64,000 bases of DNA. It comes from Schistocephalus solidus. Taxonomy: Eukaryota > Platyhelminthes > Cestoda > Diphyllobothriidea > Diphyllobothriidae. Positions 1 to 11,100 of the stretch are shown one piece after another. Numbering within the stretch: the first letter of the stretch is position 1; every line of letters starts with the position of its first letter. Made by a program: the position numbers and the translations under genes. The notes under the pieces were generated by a model, which saw only the letters and a list, made by a program, of their open reading frames with translations, did no database searches and had not been told where the DNA came from. The DNA is taken from the NCBI GenBank assembly GCA_017591395.1, contig WEDG01000783.1, positions 170,564 through 234,563 on the forward strand. The letters are read 5' to 3'.

Positions 1-2071
1 TTCTCCTTTATCGACAGAAATTCATTCATTTTGATAGCTATGGTACTTGTTGACGGATGTGTCTTATTTTGTTACACCTCATTCAGGGACCATTAAGTCA
101 GTCACTAGGTCTTCTGATAGACTTTATTGGATACTCTAGCTTGTTATATCGTAAATGAGCGATTTTAGAACCATTGTTTGCATAATATTACATAATTTGA
201 ATCTTAGGAAAAGTATTCCTAGCACTTTGAGGCGAATTTGCGTGCTAGTTTTCGAGTGAAATATTTTCTTCTTATTTACTTGAGTGCAGCCCGCAAAGCA
301 CTCACTTCTTACACAGTCCTGAATTTTTCTAGTTATTTTTAAAAAATCCATCATTCCAACGGTATTTAATAGAAAAATATCAACTAAAATTGACTTCTGA
401 AATACATTTTAGAAAAAGTATAATTCAAGATTTTTCCTCTTGATAGATTCCCAAACAAATTCTGCTATAACACATGTTCACTTATAAGCGGCTTCTAGCG
501 TTCAATTTTTAATGTAATAGGTTAAGATTCAATTCCATATTTCTAAAGAAAAATCCATTAACGCAGCGATATTTAATAACAGTAACCTGCCTACAGATGT
601 GTCGAATTATCAAAAATGACATCAACTTAAAAATCACAATATTCTCGTCCATTACTGCCGTTTATTGGCAAAATATTTTCCTGGAGTGGCTCATAAGAAG
701 CAGATGTATTGTTTTTCCTTGCTTTGAAAACGGATAAATATAGAAAAATGGAAATTCATAGGAGAAATATGCATGGATATTAATTATTTAGTTGTTCGCA
801 ATCTTTATTAATGCATGCGAGTGAAAAAATGCTCATTTAAAAACCAGAACCTAAGTCGTTATTACTTGGTGCATTGGCGGGCTCACCAGTATTCGGCAAA
901 TTGTACTAAATAAACAACTAGCCAAGCACGAATCTTATGAAGGAAGAACTTAATATGGGCTAGGAAATGCAAACTGACACTTTCGAAGTGTGAAGGCATG
1001 CTAGAATTAATTAATTTGGCAGAATGATGCATCATAAATTACTAAACATATTTGGTGCTTAAATAGGAAAACCATACAGTAAAACTGTTTAAGGAAACTA
1101 AATAGCAGAAAGGTATTTCACCACACTCGATGATCCGTTCAAGGCCATTTTTGTGTTTATTTTAACAACTGTGAATAAAGCAAATGGTTTCTGCCTATAA
1201 AAATAAAGAATATTTTGAACAAAAATAAACCCTGAACGGCTAAGAATGTGTATACTTCTTTCATCGGTTTCTATTTAAAAAATATACTTTTAATTCATGA
1301 AAACCCGCCGATTTCATTTTTATTCTTCCTTAACAATAGAGTTATGCTCTGCTTTCATTATACCGGATTAAAATTCTGTACCTATTGGAGCCCGTTTGCT
1401 TTTCCAAGCCTTTTTACAATAAGAAATCAGAGCACGGATCTTGCCATTTAATACATTATTCGATTTTGCTATTAATTATATTTTTTCCAGCTTTTATTAA
1501 CTGTAAAAATCTTTATTCTTAAAAATGTCTGGTTATCTGTAATTTGGCGACTAATTCAATTTTTATCAATTTATTGGAGAACGGTCCAGTTAATTTTTGC
1601 GTCACGTTAAACTTTGTGACGTTTGGGACGGTTTCCTCTAATCAGTAATAATTTGAAGAATAAAGTAACTTATTCACTTTTTCCTCTTTTGGAGAGCTGG
1701 GTCGTTGACGTTAAACTTAGATATACTTTTTATTTCAAACTTTTGATGTTAAAGACCGGTTTCAGGTTTTGTACAAACCTCTACACTCAGTTTTGGAGGA
1801 GGTAGGTTAGTTGAGTAAATACCATTAGACAAACCTCATCAGTACCTACAGAATGGTGCCTGAGATTTGGCACTTAAAATATGTAAGAATGAAGTTAGCC
1901 AAATCTTACTTCAGGGAAGCATAGTGACAGTTACTCAAGTAAGAGAGAACCACTAAACAAACTTTTTCCTTGTTAATAAAATTTAAATAAAATCAGCTAA
2001 GGTAACAGTTTGATCTGCAGAACCGCGGATGAATGAGAAGCCCTGAAACATGGGAAAATTTTGAAACTGAC
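1..2071. other. Probable TRPC intron, no gene seen
   Basis: AT-rich sequence on the 3' side of the TRPC exon. I looked on the minus strand for the next conserved TRPC segment, the region after the zinc site that leads toward the membrane domain, and did not find it. The next exons therefore probably lie beyond the window start. The short open frames here show no recognisable motif or convincing splice signals. Confidence 0.5.
2066..2071 (-). other. Splice donor of the TRPC exon
   Basis: On the minus strand the exon ends CAG and the intron starts GTCAGT. Reading past it gives 24 codons unlike any TRPC and then a stop, which supports splicing here rather than read-through. It leaves the codon phase at 0. 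Confidence 0.7.
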
Positions 2072-3676
2072 CTGTGCTCTGATTGATTCGCAGTCTAAGC
2101 ACAGACAGCTCCTATCGTGAGGCATTTCCACTTTAAGTCCCCGATCCAGCAGAAGCTGAATAATTTCATGGTTGTTTGTGTGTGCAGCCAACATAAGTGG
2201 CGTTATGTCTGAGGAGAATTGAGAGCGCTCTATACTTTTTGTTATAATACCGGCTCGCTGGCCCCTCGGTGTCATTATCTTCTCCATGCGAATATATTGA
2301 GGATGGTCAATGATGAGCTTCACAATATGAATTTTTTCCTGACTTATGGCATTAAGCAGGGCGTCTTCGACAGCATAAAAGTTTAAACGGCCTACTAGAC
2401 AGTCAATGAGCTCGATATTCTCGGTCTTCATTGCCAGTAGTACGGCGTTGCGTCCCATATAGTCAACACAGTCCACATTAAGGGTCCTATCGGTGAGCAG
2501 TTCGCGCACAATCTCCACCTCACCGAATTCAGATGCATTCAAAAAGACATACTCTTTGTCTTTGAGCTGACTTTTGAACACTAAGCCATTTTCTGAAGCT
2601 AGTTTCATGCCTGCTACGGTTTCTTTCCGGGTTTTTCCCATTTGTGCCGCGAATCCGAGCTGTTCCGTAAGCATGGGAGCCAACGCGTTGCCGAACTTTG
2701 AGGTCCTTTTCAGCTGCTGCTGCACACCGATTGCCCGTCGCTGGTTTGAACGACTGCGTTTTGCGTTAAACGCCATGCTACCTTTTTTATGTGCTTCTTC
2801 CTCTGTGTTTGTTCCGTTGGTGGTTACCGTGGTTTCGCCCTCGGAGTAGAGAAAATCAAACGTGCCAACCGATATGCTGGCTGCAACTATACGCGAGGCC
2901 GGCGTTGACAGGAGAAAACCGGTGGTGATGTTTTTGGGTAAATTCGAACAGGCCGCCCTAACACGTTCGTTCAGCAGTTCAGAGGAGAGACGAGTCTCGT
3001 TCAGTAAGTCGTTGGCATACACATTCAGGCAGGGGGTGGTGACTGCCACGGCGTTGGTGGGAGAAGCGTCGTGTGCACTTTGTCGTCGCGGACGCGTCTG
3101 TTGTTGGTGCACCGGACGCCTTTGACTGGTTGTTGCTAATCTTTCGTTTGTTTGGTCAGAAGCAGATGATGGTGGTTTTCTACCGCCGTGGTTAGAGCCA
3201 AAGGAAACAGACTTGTTTGGAGACAACACAGAGGCCGACGATTGTAGAAGCGACTCCGAGACCGTGATCGTCTCCCCTGTCTCCCTGTTTGAGTCCACTG
3301 TCAACAATTCACGACTGCAAACAACGCGGTTTCTTTCACTTTTAAAGTCACTCTGGTCAACCACTGACTCGGATGCCTCCGCTGTATAACACCTTTCTTC
3401 CTCTTCTTTCCCTACTCGTACTGGTGGACGATAGCTTTTTTTTCTCCGCAGCGTTTTTCGCAGTCTTCGTTTTGCCTCAGAGGGCTGTCCTGGTAATCGG
3501 GTTTCATCAACGATGGCTGGCGATAGCCCATTTCCAACACAACTGTCATCGCCTATTGGAGAGCTTGACCGTGACTCTTCGGATCTGCAAAGGGATGGTG
3601 GCCGGACAGCAGAGTTCTCTGATACGCTTGCGTTTACGAGCAGGAGATCACGACTGGGGATTTTAAATTTCCTCAT
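2072..3676 (-). CDS. TRPC-type cation channel, ankyrin-domain exon (partial)
   Basis: Cytosolic N-terminal part of a canonical transient receptor potential channel, a tetrameric non-selective Ca2+-permeable plasma-membrane channel usually driven by phospholipase C signalling. From the ATG at 3676 the exon encodes 535 codons. Residues 1-374 are Ser/Arg-rich and probably disordered, with basic runs near 69-80 and 306-314. Residues 375-535 carry four ankyrin-like repeats, recognisable as FLNASEFGEVEIVRELL, DYMGRNAVLLAM, YAVEDALLNAISQEKIHIVK and DITPLMLAAHTNNHEIIQLL. They are followed by H520-x3-C524-x-C526-x2-C529, the exact spacing of the zinc site known in TRPC4/5. The frame leaves TRPC-like sequence at a consensus donor (CAG|GTCAGT, 2071-2066), phase 0, so the membrane domain lies on exons outside the window. 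The start is the first ATG, with A at -3, but the frame is open further upstream. TRPC assignment is strong; subtype and start are uncertain. Confidence 0.9.
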
Positions 3677-3763
3677 AATCTGGTAATCAAACAAATCAGC
3701 CTTGATGGGAAAGAGCGATTTGACGCAGCAAAGAAAAATGTCCCGAAACTGAGGCTGATACTG
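3677..3763 (-). other. Open 5' extension of TRPC frame with possible splice acceptor
   Basis: Upstream of the assumed ATG the frame stays open, without another ATG, for 29 codons (starting QYQPQFRDIFLCC). It reaches TTACTTCCCAG at about 3774-3764, which could be a splice acceptor. An in-frame TAA lies just beyond. The exon may therefore be internal, with the true start on an upstream exon, or this may be 5' untranslated sequence. A transcript would decide. Confidence 0.4.
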
Positions 3764-6377
3764 CTGGGAAGTAATTTTAAATTAATGATGCATGAAAATT
3801 TCGACGCAGAGACAATTTGTTAACACCTTAAGATGGGGAAGAGGAAAACACACACGAGCACACTTCCAAGACTAGGCAGATACTGCTATGACGAGCTGGG
3901 TGGTTTTGGCAAAATTGACGTGCCGCAGAGAAGGAAAATGTCCTCCGGGACAAAGGCACTCTGACAGATATGTCGGAAACTTGTGGCGAACTGGTGTGAA
4001 CGGCAGTATGCCTGTGCCTATATGTTCCTCTGCTTGTCAGAAGGGCTGTGTGCAGTGGAGGTGTGAAAGGAGGCCGAAAGTTTCTCAGTGGTAGTAGTAA
4101 TTGGCCTGTGCTTCAGCAAGGGACGTAAGAGTAACGGGTTGAAGTGGGACGCGAGCAACTCAGGCCCGAGGTTTGCAATGACCAATAGCCATAATGTATA
4201 TCAACGAATCACTTTTGAGCTTTCGCTAACTATGACCAGGACAATAACTGCAATAGCAAGTTTTCCGAAATTTCCTAGTTAAACTCCAAGTCAAAGTGGA
4301 ATGCTACCTGATGTGCAGTATGTGCTAGTGTGCGGTTATCGCACACACCCATCTCCGGTCCCCCCCTTAACTTTGTTACCAGAACGCGGGGGTGGGGGAA
4401 GATAGAGTTAACCGCTGCAAAAGTTGGCCACATCAACGGCAATTTGACGCGGACGCTACGGCCATACATACTCAGTAAAACAGTGGTAAACCTCAGCGCC
4501 TGCGATGAACAAATCTCTGGTTTGCAGTTTGACCGGCAAATGTGTCTTTGAACAATGGTTTAGAAAGAATGTACAGTGGTAAGCTACGATCAAAACTGCA
4601 CATAGAGTCCCAATCATATGTGTCCTGGGCATACTATAACAGTCCTGATTCTAAAGGTTTAATATAGAAATTACCCACAGTTGGGTCCTTTTCAGGGTAA
4701 TATATTAGATTGATAGTACCTTCTTTCTGTTCACCAAACGTGTTTAATATCTTTGCACTAGAATTATCGGAAAGGTGAAGTTTCTTATAATATTTAATGA
4801 AACACTCAATCCACTCGGGCTCACACTCCCAGAATTCTAATGCGAGAATCCCCGAGGTCTTTCCTGCTTAACTATCGGCACACCTTGGCAACACCGCGAG
4901 TGTTCGCATCAGCCGAACCTGGCGGCCATTGTCCATGTGGTCTATGAAATTTCTCCCTTGGTTTGAACTGCAACGGACCGAGGATGATCTAGGCGGATAT
5001 TTCTGCCTTTGAAATCACTCGGCGGACTCTGCAACCAGCAAGGGAGTGTCTGGCTGCATCTTCTGCACTTCCGTGATGATCCAGGTGGCGTCCACGATGC
5101 CCCTGTTTGACCCACCCCCCCCATCAAGGACGACAGTTTTTTCTCCTAAATATCACCTTGCGTTTTTTTCACTGTCTGTCCTTTTCAACTATGTTCCACC
5201 CAGTTGGCTCATATCAATTGGCCTTGTCAACAAACCGAGATACTATTTCTGGTACCACAACTCGCATATAAAAATAGGGAATTCAAACGTTACTCACCTA
5301 CATCTCCCTCAAATATACTGATGCTGATGATACGCAAATCAACCGGTAAACTCATAAGTTGAGAAGACTCAGCAATAGATGGGTAATGCCAATACAATTT
5401 TACATATCCAATCAGAAAATAAAAATTAGCCTTAATAGTTTAGTCAGCGTCTTGATTCCTCCCATTCAATTGCCTGCGCGTGGATATTGACCTGATGTCC
5501 TCAGCAGCGTAAGTAATTTAGCCAAATATTTGCTTTAAATCCTATTTTTTGAATAACACTCGAAAGAATATGAGGTTTGGCGTCAGCTTGTATAAAATCC
5601 TTACAATTTTATCTTTCCTACTTTCAAGTTTAAGGACATCACAACGCTGCTACCGCAGTTACCTAATTTAGGTTATTTCTTTATTTTTAATTTAGGAACA
5701 ATATCAAGGCATGGAATAAAGATCAGTAATATGCTGTATACTTTGGCCAAATGTTGCTGAAATGGAACATACTAATTTGTTTTTTTCCATTCATTGATTG
5801 CCTTATTTTAAAGAATCTATTGAGACTGAAATGTCAAATGATGGAGCCACGACTACTTTTGCGCTTTAAATAGACGAGCTGGGATTTTTAATTTTCCGTG
5901 GTAACTTACTTATCTACTCTTATGTGTGTACATACAGTGGGTTACGAAATTCACGAAAAAGTTCTATGTATGTGGTAAATTGATGAACTACATTAGCAGT
6001 ACACTCGCACACTAAGGAACGCTCTTCCCTTAAAGGAAAACCAAATCGCGTAAAGTATCATTAGGTTTTCGGAAATACAAATTGTCTCAAGAATAGCGAA
6101 AACGTCAAAAAAGCCACCCTTTTTAGTGTCCGCATAATTCATTCTTAGCAAGAGAATCTACTTTTACGACACTGGCCAGGCTCTATATTGTACTCAAAGT
6201 CCTAAAGCTCAACTTTGCCCTTCTGTTAACTGTTGCACTGAGATGCAACCTTACTTATAATCTGGGGAAGTGGATAGCACATAAAGTCAATTTTTTTCAA
6301 AAGGGCTGAGAGACCCTTCGCAGATAAGTCACTTATTTCATCGCTGACACCCGCGTTAAACTGCTTGACCGGGCTAA
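3764..6377. other. 5' flank of TRPC exon, no gene seen
   Basis: Roughly 3800-4560 and 4840-5130 are richer in G+C than the rest and could hold upstream untranslated exon or promoter sequence. I cannot identify a TATA box, initiator or coding exon. The short frames on both strands show no family motif. A run of eight C lies near 5112-5119. From 5340 to 6377 the sequence is plain AT-rich. Confidence 0.35.
4328..4346. repeat. Perfect 7-bp hairpin
   Basis: GTGTGCG, loop GTTAT, then CGCACAC. Thirty bases further a C7 run is followed by a G5TG5 run (4362-4398), which could also pair. No function is apparent. Confidence 0.6.
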
Positions 6378-6705
6378 GACATGATATCGTTCGGCGTGAT
6401 CTCATTCTTCACATCTAGGCTTAAAAATGCGGCATGTTATGTTCTATGCAGACCGCTTGGAGCGAGGTTAGTTAAAATGAGGGGGCTTAAAGAAATCTGG
6501 TAGCTCAGGAAAGTTTCTGCATTCCGACAAATAACGTTTTCGTCTTTGATGGCACGACCTGCAAGCAACTCGAAGGGACGCCGATGGGCCCTCCAAACTG
6601 CAACCTCATCATCGGATGCAATCTTTAAAAACTGGAACATATCACAATCAACCATCGCAAGCCGGCACTTTAATGCCCCTACTTGACAATACTTCATTGT
6701 AAGTG
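6378..6705 (+). mobile_element. Penelope-like element, reverse transcriptase fragment (family C)
   Basis: Decayed piece of a PLE reverse transcriptase. At 6378 the frame reads DMISFGVISFFTSR, matching the first conserved palm motif of PLE enzymes (aspartate then Phe-Thr-Ser). At 6542-6595 another frame reads FDGTTCKQLEGTPMGPP, the 'GTPMGSP' motif that precedes the catalytic YxDD box. The two motifs are in the expected order and roughly the expected distance apart but need frameshifts, and stops occur between them. The YxDD box and everything after it are missing. This is a pseudogene fragment. It probably belongs to the same broad group as the GIY-YIG fragment at 54.6-55.1 kb. Confidence 0.75.
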
Positions 6706-7249
6706 AAGCTGACAGTTCATTTAGGCCTCAGTAACTGCTCCGCAATATATTCCCCTGCAGCCTTTCCACAAGGGAAGAATAAAATGTCAGCCATTTGACG
6801 TTTCCTGATGCTCCTGTCGGGCGCAGACTTAATGGAGCACATAGAACTAGGTGTATCACAGGGCACCTAGCATAACCAGGGTCCTCTGGAATCATGGCAA
6901 CCACCCGATGGTGAGTAAATACAGTGGTGTCAGGGCACGCTTTCAAAGGACCATTAACGCTGCAGCAAACCGGGAGGGTGGATACGGGCGCTTGAGCATC
7001 AACGGTACCAATTTACAGGGAACGGCTGTTAAACTGACTTCATCTGCCTTTGTCTCTGGATGGATTGCCAAGAGACGAATGGGCAAGAACCAAGAACATT
7101 TTGGTGCCTTTTATGGTAAATAAGGAATTCATCGGAAGTAACATATTTCTTTGTACCAGAATCTTGTGCGCGTAGCCTATATAGCCTCATGTCACCGAAA
7201 GAAAATCACCTAGGGTGCGTAAAATGCAGTACCGCTAGTGTTGTTTTCA
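6706..7249. other. Unassigned sequence after PLE fragment
   Basis: Moderately G+C-rich stretch with a plus-strand open frame at 6851-7123 (90 codons) and a minus frame at 6728-6946. Neither shows a motif I recognise. It may be diverged PLE or other repeat sequence. Confidence 0.3.
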
Positions 7250-8110
7250 TTATGCAGGCTAATGTGGCCTTAATGGGATCCGAGCCAGGTGTGGTGGTAC
7301 GCCCAGGGGCGGCTCCGGCCGTGCCAGCCACCTCCGCCCTCTCCCATCTGCGGTCTTCTTGACTCTTTCATGGCACCGGGCTCTGGTTGGAGACGAGGAG
7401 AGAGTGTGGTTATGATAAGCGCCGCGGTTGGAAGGTCGCCAACAGGCAATTACACTCAGACCTCGCAGTTAGTCCAATCTGTGTTGTGTGGAGTGGCTGA
7501 CTGGTGGTCTGAGAGTCAGGCTGCGATGGCTCCTTCGTAACGTGACCTCTGGCTATCTCACACATTTGAGATGTAAGCCGTTCAACCCCCTGTTTTGTGA
7601 AATCCTAGTGCTCGTGTTTGGGGGGCCAGGTCGTGTACGTAGTACACGTAGACGATGTCACCAGCAGCTGTGCCAACTTCCGCATCAGACAACTGACCGG
7701 CACGGATGGTGGTTTGATTGTGGAGGTGGTTGAGAGAGTGAGGTCAACAACTCAGCGCATTTTCCTCACTATAAACAATCTGACGCGCTTAAAACTCTCA
7801 TGATGCGCTAAAAGCCGTGGCTTGGAAGGTTACCAACTATTGGGATAACTCGGACAGCACGGTCAGCCCAATGTGTGTTTTGTTTGGAGTGGCTGACTGG
7901 CGGACTGAGAGTCAGGCTGCAAAGGATCTTTCTTAATGTGGCCTTTATGGCACTCCCACTCCGTGGGATCCGAGCCAGGTGTGGTGGTACGGCCAGGGCA
8001 GTCGCCGGCCGCGCCGGCCATCTGCGCCCTCTCTCATCTCCGGTCTTCTTGACTCTGTCATGACACCGGGCTCAGGTGGGGGAGGAGGAGAGAGAGCGGT
8101 AGCTGCAGCG
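7250..8110 (+). repeat. G+C-rich repeat with two duplicated modules (A-B-B'-A')
   Basis: Module A begins with a 26-base segment at 7275-7300 that recurs identically at 7965-7990 and continues similarly to about 7410 and 8095. Module B (7421-7550) recurs at 7814-7943, sharing GTGGCTGACTGG-type sequence and GAGAGTCAGGCTGC. All are in the same orientation and the order is A, B, spacer, B', A'. The end of a third B (AATGTGGCCT) precedes A at 7261. This is non-coding and much richer in G+C than the neighbours. It is probably a dispersed repeat that has been locally duplicated; I do not recognise the family. Confidence 0.75.
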
Positions 8111-11100
8111 CAAGGCTACTATTAACCAAAACTAATTCACGCGCAAGTCACTGTCCCTGCACCACTATTCCGTGGAGCATACGGTGAACATTTTTCGAAA
8201 TGGACTGAACATAGGCAACTCTCCGTTCCAAGTTGTGACCCACGCTCTGGAATAGGACCGAAAAAACCGATTTAGTGGGCAAACGGATAATGGCAGAACC
8301 GGAAGTAGGATTTGGCGAGAACTGCACGGGACTTGTGCAAATGACAGTAAATCCCTAAATCTTTTCAATGCACTCAAACTGCAGGACTACGCATTTTGGT
8401 ATCAGGCCAAGGATGCACGCATTCCTTGCACGCTGAGACTGCAGGGCTTTAGACAATGTGATTCCATCCCAGCTCCAACCACCATCAACAGCTACGCTAT
8501 TGGCATTACTAGATTAAAAAACCACTGAGTTATTTTCATACTTTCATGGTGTCAGACGACGGGCTCCTATGCATGTAAAAAAGCTGGAGCTAGGACTTTT
8601 TTCTTTCCGGCAACTTTATCCACCTCTCCGAAACAGAAGATTTGGCGATGGCGTTATAACTACGTTGTAGGAAATATTTTCACACACATTTTCTGATCCG
8701 AATTCTTAGGAAGAAAACGGTTATCAAGATGCTTAATGCTATATTGTAGGAAGTGCACTAAATGTTATCTTCTAACTCAAATCCTGAAATTAAGCGTGGG
8801 CCAAGGCTTAACTCTTGGACTAAGCCTCAACTCAATCATTATCCTAAACTTAAAAGCAAACCCTTATATCAGCCCTGCATCCAAGTTAGATCCTGGAATT
8901 AAGCGCAATTTCAACTGTTTTACAGTATTTGAATTTCGATGACCCACGAAAGGAAACTACTGCTGTTTTCTTAAAACAACGCTTTTATTTCCAGCTCGTC
9001 GCATTTTATTTAATGCTCAATGCAAGTCAAATTTTGAAATCACAATGAACATTCTTATTACCCTTACGAGGTTAACTTATCTACTCTATAAGAGGGTTAC
9101 ACTCGAATCTGCCAAGTACAATAAATAAGATAAAAAACATGCTAGAATATAAGTTAACGTTCACTTTCGATCCGAATTACTGTCCTTTTAAGTAGGTGCA
9201 TATTGTATTGAAAAACGTTTTACGCTAGCTGCTAGACTAAATATTAAATTGTACAATATGCTGCGCACCCCCAAAATGAGCACATTAATTTTTCTATCAT
9301 ATTCTTCAGTTTTGGTTTTGACTGTGCATATCTGAACATAAGTGTGGGTTGTGAACTTCTTTCTATAAAGGCAATGACTGAAGCGGGAGGAAGAAGAGCC
9401 TCTTGTAGACATTTGCAGTTGAATGGAACAACAGGCACCTAAAATTATGCAATGCAAAGTCAAAGATGTTTGTAAGATGCGCACCACGCAATTGATCCAA
9501 ATTATTGCAGATGGTCGACCCAAATATTAATTTCATATTTAAGGCCTACCCTAAAAGCAGTGCGTCCACACGTAAGCTTAGTTATTATCTCAATAGGATA
9601 TGAAGATATTGGTATTTTAAATGGATACTTTTATTGAAAATTTTTTTATTTACAATTAAAGCTTCCATGCAGTCGTTCGTTAGTGTGTTCTGTAAGTTAC
9701 TAATTCAGTGTTAAAATGAAAAAAGCATCCCTGTCTACGGAGAGAATAAGAATTGCATTTGACAAAGTTATCTTTCTATATTTAGCTGTGGGTGGAAAAT
9801 TGTGTGTGCCCTAGTTGTAGAGCGTACAAATAAAGAATTCCTGTTGGCTAAAGGTGAGAATTGGGTTTGAAACAATTTGCTTACTAGGAAAGTATTCTGT
9901 ACATCTTCCTTGTTAGGTGACATGCAGATCAAAGAAACTGCTCACACAAATTTAGATGTTAGGGGAGGCATCTTATACCGAAGCTTTTTCTAGGTGAAAC
10001 ATTTTGTGAACTTTCATAAACTTTGGTTAGCAGATTACAACAAGCCTATATTTGACATCATGAATATTTAATAACAATGCATCGAAGATATCAATATTCA
10101 CATCTTCTTCAACCATATCAATTAAATTATGCTTTGTAGTAAAAAAAAACTTATTAAATCCCCGCGTGTTTTTCATTTTTTTGTCTAAAGTAGTAGAGAT
10201 TCCGAGCGACTAAGGGATTGTTTCACCATATTTAGAGTACTTGAAATTTTGATTTATCTCTCGAATGTATACTTTTCAAATCAATGAATTTCTTATAATG
10301 TTTTTTTTCAAATGTCAACCAAAATATAAACTTAAACTTTCTAAATATTTTTAATTAAAACGTTTCTGTTGCACTATTAAATGTTTAATGGGTGTTTTGC
10401 GACTCAATTTCCAGTGAACATTAATTTGCTGCATAAGCCCATTAGAGATGAAGTCAGAACGACCGTACAAATAGGAACTATATCAGGCAAATTAAGAGTA
10501 GCCTCGTCCTATAAATCAATGGTACCATCCCGGTTTTAAAAATTCCATGTCACTAACAATATTTTTATATTCTCTTTTGTTTCTAGCCCTTCATTGAAAA
10601 CTAATATCATTGCAATATGTTTTTCGTTTTTCGACGTAAATTCGGTCACAATTATTAACGTCCTTTTAGTGTCGTCTGTATATATTTACGCCTTTTAAAA
10701 ATTTTGAGAATAACTCAAAAGCGTTTTGTCAATTGCTGTTTTAAAACCGAAAACGTGATGCAGAAAGCGTAATGGTAACCCAGTACTAAGTTTACTGGTA
10801 AATCTCGTCCTTTTGTGAATGAGTGGGCGTTCTTTTATTTACATCGATGATTGTGCAGGTAAAATCGATACCTAATAAAGCTGTCCAAATTGAAAAACCA
10901 TTTAAACAGCTATTGTCAAAAATCCACTGTTTCATCCTCTTCTCTACTGTCCAGGAAACTATTCTTTAAATATTCAGGAACTCTGCATAAATGAGAATCA
11001 GAAGGCAAAATGTCCGATTACTATGATAATCAAGGTAATGCTTCAAAAGAAACCTTAATCTATTTATGTTCTTACATGAGCCGGAGTGATGAGGTATGGG

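Noticed and set aside
2574..3666. Three plus-strand open frames opposite the TRPC exon
   Set aside because: They lie wholly antisense to the TRPC coding sequence and show no motifs.
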